Shown in pieces: positions 1 through 7,608 of a stretch of 64,000 bases of DNA (the first letter of the stretch is position 1; every line of letters begins with the position of its first letter). A program made the position numbers and the translations under genes. Under the pieces are notes generated by a model. The model was given only the letters and a program-made list of their open reading frames with translations. It made no database searches and was not told the origin of the DNA. Source of the DNA: Niallia sp052318935 (GTDB lineage: Bacteria; Bacillota; Bacilli; Bacillales; Cytobacillaceae); assembly GCA_052318935.1 (NCBI GenBank), contig JBQRKO010000012.1, one strand, 5' to 3'.

Positions 1-536
1 TTTGCCTGCTCACTTTCTACGCCGATTACAATACGAGAAGCATGCAATGTATCTTGTACAGCTGTTCCTTGCGCAAGAAATTCCGGATTAGAAGCAACTT
101 CTATATTTACACTTTTTGCTGCATATTTTTGCATATAAGCTTCGATTTTATCATTTGTTCCAATTGGCACCGTTGATTTAATCACAACGAGGCAATCTTT
201 GTCAAGCGATTCGGCAATTTGCTTTGCCACCGTATAAAGAAAAGTCAAATTGGCAGAACCATCTTCATTTTCAGGTGTACCTACCCCAATAATAATGACA
301 TCTGCACTTTTATACGCTTTTTTATAATCTGTCGTAAAAAAAAGTTTATGTGCATGCGCATTTTTACTTATTAATTCATCAAGCTGTGGTTCATAAATAG
401 GAGAAATATGTTTATTTAATAGCTCTATTTTTTCTTCAATAGGATCTACACATGTAACAGTATGGCCCATTTCAGCCAAGCAAACACCTGTTACTAAACC
501 AACATAACCAGTTCCGGCTACTGTAATCTTCATCAT
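1..536 (-). CDS. ugd: UDP-glucose 6-dehydrogenase, 5' part (runs off the window)
   Basis: The gene reads leftward and is cut by the window edge, leaving about 178 N-terminal residues. The protein opens MKITVAGTGYVG, the Rossmann NAD-binding glycine motif of UDP-glucose/GDP-mannose dehydrogenases. It continues with VDPIEEKI and VVIKSTVPIGTNDKI, both typical of the family, and with NPEFLAQGTA, the conserved segment before the substrate region. The family oxidises UDP-glucose to UDP-glucuronate for teichuronic acid or capsule in the cytoplasm. Two adjacent ATG codons (536 and 533) follow an AAGGAGA ribosome binding site. The catalytic Cys region lies outside the window, so UDP-glucose versus another nucleotide sugar is not settled. 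Confidence 0.9.
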   Translation of the reverse strand, partial: MMKITVAGTGYVGLVTGVCLAEMGHTVTCVDPIEEKIELLNKHISPIYEPQLDELISKNAHAHKLFFTTDYKKAYKSADVIIIGVGTPENEDGSANLTFLYTVAKQIAESLDKDCLVVIKSTVPIGTNDKIEAYMQKYAAKSVNIEVASNPEFLAQGTAVQDTLHASRIVIGVESEQA

Positions 537-799
537 AGAAAATCTCCTTTTTCTGTACTTTCGGATAGATTTCTATTCATTGTACCAAACACTTATTAAG
601 TTGTTTTATTGTTTTTGTAAATATCGGTAAACAATATGTAAAAATAAAAGCGGATAGATTTCCTATTAGAAAAACCAGAATAATAGACCTATTCGTTTAC
701 TAGGTATTTTGCATTGTTTTTTGAAACAATCCAATTATTTGGAGAAAATGAAGCACTACTTAAGATAGAAGAGGTAAAATAAAAGCGGATGGATATTCC

Positions 800-851
800 A
801 ACTCCATGGCATCCCCACACTCACTCACCGGATGCCTTGGAGATTTTTTTT
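800..851 (+). terminator. Orphan rho-independent terminator
   Basis: A GC-rich stem (CTCCatGGCATCC pairing with GGATGCCtTGGAG) is followed by a run of eight T on the + strand. No + strand gene precedes it: the upstream 260 bases lie in front of the leftward ugd gene. A near-repeat of AAATAAAAGCGGATRGAT occurs at about 644-661 and 777-794. An untranslated RNA or a lost gene is possible. Confidence 0.6.
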
Positions 852-889
852 GTAAAAAAGAGGCGGAGCTACATATAGTTTAAATGTAA

Positions 890-1269
890 CGCTCTTTTCG
901 TATAGATTGTTGTTATTTAACCCGCAACCTGAATACACTTCGCTTTCCACGGGGCGAGCGCCGAGCCGCTTCGTCGCTACGCTCCTGCTTTCTTCTCGCC
1001 TGTCTCGCTAATCCCGCAGGAGTCGTGCGGACGCCTCTCCTAACCAACATGATGGTCGTTTTCAAACTCTCTATACCAATTTCCCCCTAATAAATTTAAG
1101 TGTTTCACCTATAATTTATCTAATAAAGCACTTTTTCAGTGCCGTCGCTATACTCCTGCAGGGTCTCGTCTTTCTCACATTCCCACAGGAGTCTACGTGT
1201 ATTCAGTCTACTGAGTACTTCTTCTCCCATTTTGTTACGTAAGTAATAACAAACTTTTAGAAAACAGCC
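890..1269. repeat. Family A/D chimeric repeat, copy A1
   Basis: The right end matches family A (ends AGAAAACAGCC) and the left end is a degenerate family A end (gctcttttcg). The middle carries the GC-rich core and the right inverted end of family D (CACTTTTTCAGTG near 1131), but the D left end is missing. The simplest reading is a D element inserted in A, followed by recombination between the similar GC-rich cores of A and D. It fills the gap between ugd and the ger operon; the rest of that gap shows nothing else. Confidence 0.7.
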
Positions 1270-1397
1270 TTTTATTATTTCTATTTAAAAAAAATATAAT
1301 TTTGATCAGCAAATAAATCTGTGTATGAAAATAGACATTATAGGAAATTTTAGTAATGAAAGAATCAATAAAAACTTAAACATGGAGCGTATAAAAG

Positions 1398-3047
1398 ATG
1401 AACAGCTCATGGAATCGACTAACTCCAAAAAAGAAAAGAAACAAACAAGCGGTCCAGTATGTAGATAGGGAATTAAAAAACTTTACTGCAGAAGAACTGG
1501 ATTTGAATCTAAATATTAATATTAATAACATTAAACAGGCATTAGGGAACAGCAGTGATGTCAGTATTCGCGAGTTTAAGATGGGAAGCCCATTCAATAA
1601 GAAAGTTGCTACCGTTTATATTAATGGGTTAACAGATAAACAGATCATGGGAAATTTTATTATTAATAAACTAATGAATGATATAACTATCGCGGAACAT
1701 GCGGATCAATCTATTTCTACTCAAATAGGCACTTTTATCAAAGAACATATATTAACGATCACACATGTGGAGGAAGTAAAAGATTGGAAGAAACTCTTTC
1801 TCTCTCTTTTATCAGGTCAAACAATTGTTCTGGTGGATGGATGGGATCAGGCGCTTGGATGTGCAGCACAAGGAGGAGAATTAAGAGGAATCTCAGAACC
1901 ATTAGCTGAGCCATCTGTAAGAGGACCAAGAGATAGTTTTACAGAGTCGCTAATAACCAATACTGCTTTGATTCGCAGCAGAATTAAAACACCTGATTTA
2001 TGGCTGGAAACAAGAGAAATAGGCAGCATTACTCAAACACAAATTGGAATTATGTATATAAATGGCATCGTCAATAACAAACTTTTAAAAGAAGTAAGGG
2101 AAAGACTGGATAAAATCGAAGTAGATGAAGTAACCGGTTCGAGCACCATTGAAGAATGGATAAGCGATAAAACAGCTACCCCTTGGCCGACCATGTTTGT
2201 AACAGAAAGACCAGATGTTGTAGCTGGAAATTTACTTGAAGGTCGTGTGGTTATTTTCGTCAATGGAACTCCAAACCCTTTAATATTGCCAGCAACATGG
2301 ATTCAATTTTTTCAGACAGCTGAAGACTATTATTTACGATGGAACATTGTGGGATTTTTAAGGATCATCAGAATAATTTCCTTTTTTATTACCCTTCTTG
2401 GTCCATCTCTATTTATTGCCTTTTTGTCTTTTCATCAAGAATTAATTCCTACACCTCTTCTTATTAATCTTGCAGCACAGCGGCAGAATGTTCCATTTCC
2501 TATTATTATAGAGGCTTTGTTGATGGAATTTACCTTTGAGGTTTTAAGGGAAGCAGGTGTAAGGATGCCTCGACCTGTTGGGCAGGCTGTTTCCATCGTC
2601 GGCGCCCTTGTATTGGGAGAAGCTGCAGTTTCTGCTGGAATTGTTTCAAGTGCCATGGTTATTGTTGTTGCAGCAACAGCAATCTCTAGTTTTACCATCC
2701 CGCATTATACGATGACAGATGCGTTACGTTTACTTCGTTTTAGCTTTATGATTTTAGCTGCTACGTATGGACTTTTTGGAATTGGATTAGGTGTAATTGT
2801 ATTAATTGCACATACTTGCAGTCTCCGATCTTTTGGAATTCCATATTTGGCTCCGTTTTCTCCTATTATTTTAGAGGATCAAAAAGATGCCATTATCCGA
2901 GTGCCATTTCCATTTATGTCCAAACGACCTCGCTTAATTAGTCAAAACAAGGTAAAGAGAACGGGGAATACGGAAAATCTAGGACCACCTTCCGATAAAG
3001 AGAAGAAAAAAAATAATCAACCAAAGAGTGATTCAAATGAAACATAA
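1398..3047 (+). CDS. Spore germinant receptor subunit A (GerA family)
   Basis: A 549-residue protein with the GerA-family layout: a hydrophilic N-terminal region (1 to about 320) followed by membrane segments between about 325 and 490 and a charged tail. The signature EALLMEFTFEVLREAGVRMP and the following PVGQAVSIVGALVLGEAAV are strongly conserved in GerAA/GerKA proteins. The A subunit sits in the inner spore membrane and, with B and C, senses germinants. A GGAG motif lies 8 nt before the ATG. It overlaps the C-subunit gene. The ligand cannot be told from sequence, so no gerK/gerA symbol is assigned. Confidence 0.93.
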   Translation: MNSSWNRLTPKKKRNKQAVQYVDRELKNFTAEELDLNLNININNIKQALGNSSDVSIREFKMGSPFNKKVATVYINGLTDKQIMGNFIINKLMNDITIAEHADQSISTQIGTFIKEHILTITHVEEVKDWKKLFLSLLSGQTIVLVDGWDQALGCAAQGGELRGISEPLAEPSVRGPRDSFTESLITNTALIRSRIKTPDLWLETREIGSITQTQIGIMYINGIVNNKLLKEVRERLDKIEVDEVTGSSTIEEWISDKTATPWPTMFVTERPDVVAGNLLEGRVVIFVNGTPNPLILPATWIQFFQTAEDYYLRWNIVGFLRIIRIISFFITLLGPSLFIAFLSFHQELIPTPLLINLAAQRQNVPFPIIIEALLMEFTFEVLREAGVRMPRPVGQAVSIVGALVLGEAAVSAGIVSSAMVIVVAATAISSFTIPHYTMTDALRLLRFSFMILAATYGLFGIGLGVIVLIAHTCSLRSFGIPYLAPFSPIILEDQKDAIIRVPFPFMSKRPRLISQNKVKRTGNTENLGPPSDKEKKKNNQPKSDSNET

Positions 3048-4236
3048 TGTTATTTTTATGTGGTTATTATGTTTAACCACCACCATTTTATCCGGATGTT
3101 GGGACAGTAGAGAATTGCCAAAATTGAATATTGTTTCTGCTATTGCCATTGACAAGGATGATGAGGATGAAAATAGATATCGCACGACTGTTCAAGTTAT
3201 TAATCCTCCTCAAGTCGCAGGAGGTCAACAAGGAGGAAAAGTACAGGCAGCCCCTGTTATAACATTAACTAATTCTGGCAGTACGTTATCGGAATCACTT
3301 AGAAAAATCTCGCCAATGCTGCCAGGACAGTTATTTTTCCCTCATATCCAAGTTATGGTAATTAGTGAAGATGTTGCAAAAGATGGCATTCAGCATTTAT
3401 TTGATGTGATTGAAAGAGATTCCAAGTTTCGTCTCCTTTTCCCAGTTGTAATTGCACGAAACACTTCAGCGAAAGATATACTGCAAATAACCACCCAAGT
3501 ATATCCAATTCCTTCTGATGAAATAGATGAAAATTTACTATCATCAGAAGATGAATGGGGAGAGTTTATTCGTACACAAGTAGATCAGGTTATAGAAGGG
3601 TTGAAGGAAGGAAGTCTTGTAGTGTCAGGCATTCAAATAACTGGCAATAAAGAGCAAGGAAATAAAACGGAAAATTTGCAGCAAATCTCTCCTGGTGCAA
3701 AAACAGAAGTAGGTGGACTTGGTCTATTTACGAATGGAAAATTAAATACATGGCTAGACGGAAAAACGGCTAGAGGCACTACTTGGATCATGAATGAAAT
3801 GAAAAAAACAGTACTAAATTTAGACTGCAAAGACATGAAAGAAGCAATCTCCATAGAGTTATCTCGTTCCAAAACAAAAATAAATGTCACGATAAAAAAC
3901 AATCAACCCGTTATCCAAATACATGTTAATGCAGAAGGAACTATTTCAGAAACGCTTTGTTCTATCGATCTTTCACAACAAAAGGAAATAAAGAAACTGG
4001 AAAAAGAGATGGAAAAAGAGATAAAGGAAGAAATTAAAAATACGATTAATATGGCTCAAAAAGAAAAAAGTGATTTTTTAGGTTTCGGTGAACATATTAA
4101 CATGAAAGACAAAAAAACATGGAAAAAAATCGAAAAGAAATGGGATGCTGAAGTATTTCCCAAAACGGAAGTGAACATAAATGTAAATGCATTTATACGT
4201 CGAACAGGCATGCTTAGCAACCCTTCTAGTAAATGA
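3037..4236 (+). CDS. Spore germinant receptor subunit C (GerC lipoprotein)
   Basis: A 399-residue lipoprotein. The signal peptide ends in the lipobox LSGC at residues 18-21, followed by WDSRELPKLN, the conserved start of mature GerC proteins. The C-terminal third is lysine/glutamate rich and ends with a GerC-like segment (VFPKTEVNINVNAFIRRTG). The ATG at 3037 overlaps the end of the A-subunit gene; an in-frame GTG at 3028 is an alternative. The protein is expected to be anchored on the outer face of the inner spore membrane, next to A and B. Confidence 0.92.
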   Translation: MKHNVIFMWLLCLTTTILSGCWDSRELPKLNIVSAIAIDKDDEDENRYRTTVQVINPPQVAGGQQGGKVQAAPVITLTNSGSTLSESLRKISPMLPGQLFFPHIQVMVISEDVAKDGIQHLFDVIERDSKFRLLFPVVIARNTSAKDILQITTQVYPIPSDEIDENLLSSEDEWGEFIRTQVDQVIEGLKEGSLVVSGIQITGNKEQGNKTENLQQISPGAKTEVGGLGLFTNGKLNTWLDGKTARGTTWIMNEMKKTVLNLDCKDMKEAISIELSRSKTKINVTIKNNQPVIQIHVNAEGTISETLCSIDLSQQKEIKKLEKEMEKEIKEEIKNTINMAQKEKSDFLGFGEHINMKDKKTWKKIEKKWDAEVFPKTEVNINVNAFIRRTGMLSNPSSK

Positions 4237-4275
4237 ATGGTACGTATAGCTCTAAAGATTGGAGATTTCATAAAT

Positions 4276-5385
4276 GTGGAAAAAGCTAAAATAAGTGTTA
4301 TTCAATTATTTTCGATAATGTTTATATTTGAACTGGGAACTGCTTTGGTAATCAGCTATGGAATAACGGCAAAAAAAGATGCTTGGCTTGCCATCCTTTT
4401 ATCGATGGTTGGAGGGATTATCTTATTTTTTATTTACTATTTATTATTCCGCCAATATCCAAAGCTTCCCCTCACAAGCTATACAAGGAAGATTTTTGGC
4501 AAATACTTAGGATGGGCTGCTGGTTTTTTATATGTTATTTATTACTTGGATATTGCCTCGAGAAATATTCGTTAGCTGGGCGACTTGCTTATCTCATCTA
4601 CCTATAGGGAAACACCATTAATAGCCATCACCATCCCATTGGTTCTTGTCATCTGTTACGTACTTTACTTGGGTGTAGAAGTTTTAGCTAGAACTTCTGA
4701 AATATTTTTTGTCATTTTATGTTTGTTTGGGTTGGCAGGAAACTTTTTGGTTTTGGCTTCAGGGAATGTGGAGTTTCATCATCTTCTCCCTTTTCTCGAG
4801 AATGGATGGCAGCCTATTTTTAAAACAGTTTTCCCTCATACGATCGCTTTTCCCTTCGGAGAAATGATTGTGTTTACGATGCTTCTTCCCTATTTAAATC
4901 AAGCAAAATATGTGAAAAAAGTATGGTTGTCCGCCTTAATCGCTAGTGGTGTTATTTTAAGCTGGACCGTTAGTTTAAATATTGCCGTTCTTGGCATGGA
5001 AGCGACAGAACGGGCTTCTTTTCCTACTCTCACAACGGTTGGAAAAATCAATCTGCTAGATTTCGTGCAAAGACTTGATGCTATAGTGGTATTTACTTTA
5101 TTAATCACTGTGTTTTTCAAAGCATCCATCTATATATATGTTTCAGTCATGGGAATAGCAGATTTATTTAAACTGAACAGCCATCATCGAATTCTGCTGC
5201 CGATCGGAATCATTGTCACCTATGTATCGATGATTATGGCATCAAATTTCCAAGAGCTAACGAAAGAAGGGAAACTTATAAGCTATTATATGCATTTGCC
5301 TATGCTACTAATTATTCCGTTAGGCATGTTAACGGTTTCCTTTATTCGAAATAGGTTCAAGAAGAAAGCTAACTTCGACCATTAA
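4276..5385 (+). pseudogene. Spore germinant receptor subunit B, first copy, interrupted by an in-frame TAG
   Basis: The frame starts at GTG 4276 (VEKAKISVIQLFS), matching the ATG start of the second copy at 5488, after a GGAG site. It runs 99 codons to TAG at 4573-4575 and then continues in the same frame to 5385 with full similarity to the neighbouring copy. The TAG stands where the second copy has GAT (Asp) after SRNIR. Everything else looks intact: about 10 membrane segments of the spore-permease family and no frameshift. It is probably inactivated recently, or a base-call artefact; the intact paralogue next door could compensate. Confidence 0.85.
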
Positions 5386-5487
5386 CAATCATCATAAAGA
5401 AGGGAAAAAAGATGCAAAAGATTTATATTTATAACCATTATATATACTGAATTAGCATGCATGAAAGATAGGTGAAATTTTTATACA

Positions 5488-6579
5488 ATGGAAAAAGCTA
5501 AAATTAATGCTATTCAATTATTTTCGTTGATGTTTATATTTAATTTAGGAACGGCTTTGGTAATTAACTATGGTCTATTGGCAAGAAAAGATGCTTGGTT
5601 CGTCGTCCTTTTAGGTACATGCGCAGGAATTATCTTATTTTTCCTTTATTACTTATTATTTCGCCAATATCCAAAGCTCCCACTTACAAGCTATGCAAGA
5701 AAAATCTTAGGGAAATACTTAGGCTGGATTGTTGGCTTTTTATATGTCCTATATTTTTTGTATATTGCCTCTAGAAACATTCGTGATATTAGCGACTTGC
5801 TGGGTGCATCTACCTTAAGGGAAACACCATCAGTAGCCATTGCCATTCCATTGATTATCGCCATCTGTTATGTCCTTTTTTTAGGAGTAGAAGTATTAGC
5901 TAGAACTTCCGAAGTATTAATTGTAATGTTGTTCTTATTTGGTGCGGCAGGAAACTTTTTTGTTTTGGTTTCAGGCAATATAGAATTCCATAATCTTCTC
6001 CCTTTTTTAGAAAATGGATGGAAACCCGTTTTAAAAACCTTACCTAAAATAGTCCCTTTGCCTTTCGGAGAAATGGTTGTTTTTACAATGCTTCTCCCCT
6101 TTTTAAATCAAGCTAAAAAGGTAAAAAAAGTATGGCTGTGGGCTATGATCTCAAGTGGTGTCATTCTAAGCTGGACCGTTGGTTTAAATATTGCCGTTCT
6201 TGGGGTGAGTGCAACAGCAGATGCTACTTTTCCTACTCTTACAACAGTAGGAAAGATTAATTTATTAGACTTTATACAAAGGCTTGATGCCATTGTCGTA
6301 TTTACTATGTTGATTACTGTATTTTTTAAAGTATCTATATTTATCTACGCTTCTGTTATGGGGATAGCAGATTTATTTAAACTGAACAATTATCAGCGCA
6401 TTTTGTTTCCAATCGGGAGCATTGTCGTCTATATATCATTGATTATGGCAGCCAGTTTTCAGGAACATATAGCTGAAGGCGATAAAATGCTGTATTATAT
6501 GCATTTTCCGATGATAATCATTATTCCCTTGCTTCTATTACTTGTTTCTTTTATACGAAGCAGGTTCAAACAAAGCTAA
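5488..6579 (+). CDS. Spore germinant receptor subunit B (GerB, APC-superfamily permease), second copy
   Basis: A 363-residue membrane protein with about 10 hydrophobic segments, closely similar along its whole length to the interrupted copy upstream (shared blocks include LFRQYPKLPLTSYARKI and LTTVGKINLLDF). GerB subunits belong to the spore permease family within the APC superfamily and form the germinant-binding channel-like subunit. The ATG follows an AGGTG site. The gene order A-C-B-B indicates tandem duplication of B. Its stop codon lies inside a 16-bp sequence that recurs 300 bp downstream. Confidence 0.92.
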   Translation: MEKAKINAIQLFSLMFIFNLGTALVINYGLLARKDAWFVVLLGTCAGIILFFLYYLLFRQYPKLPLTSYARKILGKYLGWIVGFLYVLYFLYIASRNIRDISDLLGASTLRETPSVAIAIPLIIAICYVLFLGVEVLARTSEVLIVMLFLFGAAGNFFVLVSGNIEFHNLLPFLENGWKPVLKTLPKIVPLPFGEMVVFTMLLPFLNQAKKVKKVWLWAMISSGVILSWTVGLNIAVLGVSATADATFPTLTTVGKINLLDFIQRLDAIVVFTMLITVFFKVSIFIYASVMGIADLFKLNNYQRILFPIGSIVVYISLIMAASFQEHIAEGDKMLYYMHFPMIIIIPLLLLLVSFIRSRFKQS

Positions 6580-6887
6580 CTAGAACCCTTCAGAGTTTCG
6601 AAAAAGTAAGACTACAAACATTCAGGCTGCTTGAAAACGTTTGTCTATCGAGGAACGACCCTTTTTGAGGAGCGGCGGCCAACAGGATGTTGGTCAGAAC
6701 GACGTTGCCACAGGCTCGCAGGATGCGAGTCAATCGACGTTGCCACAGGACGTTGCGCATTTAGTCGATTTTCCTTTAATACGTATTTAGTCGTTCATCC
6801 ACTTTACCTGGTAATGAGCACCGAAAAAAACGGGGAGTGACGAAGAGAGCGAATGTTTTTCAACAGCCTGGAAAGCTAACTAGAACC
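6572..6887. repeat. Inserted repeat element bounded by a 16-bp direct repeat
   Basis: The 16-mer AAAGCTAACTAGAACC is present at 6572-6587 and 6872-6887. Between them is a 284-bp GC-richer block with inverted segments near its ends (AGGCTGcTTGAAAAC at about 6624 and GTTTTTCAACAGCCT ending at about 6869) and internal repeats of GACGTTGCCACAGG. The 16-mer contains the stop codon of gerB on one strand and of the two-TM gene on the other, so both genes keep their ends. Open frames inside the block are incidental. Confidence 0.75.
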
Positions 6888-7100
6888 TTTTTTCTCTTTT
6901 CTAATCATCACGATTTGCTGCACGATAACGATAATAATAAAGCCTGCTAACACAACATACTCTCCTGCGTGCATAACCTTAAACGGATCAATGAAGTGAT
7001 TAAGCGATTGAGTGAGGCTTTCTCCAATCAATAAATCTAATGCTACAATAATCATTAATGAACAAAACAAAGTAACAAAAAAAACACCAAATAGTTTCAT
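6876..7100 (-). CDS. Two-TM small membrane protein, possible germinant receptor D-type subunit
   Basis: A 74-residue protein with two clear hydrophobic segments (about residues 4-25 and 46-66) and a basic C-terminus. The start follows a perfect AAAGGAGA site. Small two-TM proteins of 65-90 residues (D subunits) are encoded beside several Bacillus germinant receptor operons and modulate germination; size, topology and location fit. Here the gene is convergent with the ger operon rather than inside it. I do not recognise a diagnostic motif, so the link to germination is an inference from context. Confidence 0.6.
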   Translation of the reverse strand: MKLFGVFFVTLFCSLMIIVALDLLIGESLTQSLNHFIDPFKVMHAGEYVVLAGFIIIVIVQQIVMIRKEKKGSS

Positions 7101-7249
7101 CTGTTTATCTCCTTTACTATTTTTTATACCAATAGTATTTGTAGAAAAGGAAATAATAATCTAAAATTGCTCAGCGATACTAATAAATCAATTACGAAGA
7201 AAAACGAAAGTTTGTTATACACCCTGGTTTTATTTTAATGGCTACCCTG

Positions 7250-7400
7250 AAAAGAAGTTCCGCAGCGTGAATACACTACGCTTTCCGCGGGCGAGCGCCG
7301 AGCCGCTTCGTCGCTACGCTCCTGCAGGGTCTCGTCTGTCTCGCTTTCCCGCAGGAGTCTTCGTGTATTCACGCTGCTCTGCACTATAAATGTGAGAGAC
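7250..7400. repeat. GC-rich palindromic repeat, family A/D-like core (copy A2)
   Basis: An imperfect palindrome with arms GCAGCGTGAATACAC and GTGTATTCACGCTGC around the same GC-rich core as the other A/D copies (gagcgccgagccgcttcg, then the cgctacgctcctgcagggtc segment). The outer GGCTGTTTTC ends of family A are absent; instead AAAGAAGT-like segments flank the palindrome. It lies between the two-TM gene and the protease promoter region. The remainder of 7101-7608 shows no gene. Confidence 0.7.
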
Positions 7401-7608
7401 TTCTTCTTTCCATGCGCCATGTTGCGAATTTTATTAGCATGGGTGTCTACCCTAAAAATAAGCCCTGTTAAAAGCGGTTTTCCGAAATACTTCCATCCCC
7501 ACACTCATGTGTACATCTTTATTTTTTTAAGTCTTCCCTGTAATATGCTAAAATCATATTAACTATTTAATTATCAAAATATTAACAATTACCATTTACA
7601 GAGGAAGA

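Noticed and set aside
4383..4607. Open frame overlapping the gerB amber codon in another frame
   Set aside because: It has no membrane-protein or family similarity; the true frame continues on both sides of the TAG.
6631..6840. 69-codon open frame in the inserted block after gerB
   Set aside because: Arg/Cys-rich translation of repeat DNA with internal repeats; no ribosome binding site and no family.
7235..7504. 89-codon minus-strand open frame
   Set aside because: It lies across GC-rich repeat A2; similar frames (RRDPxGAYATRRLDARPRKAK) arise in other family A copies because the core lacks stops.
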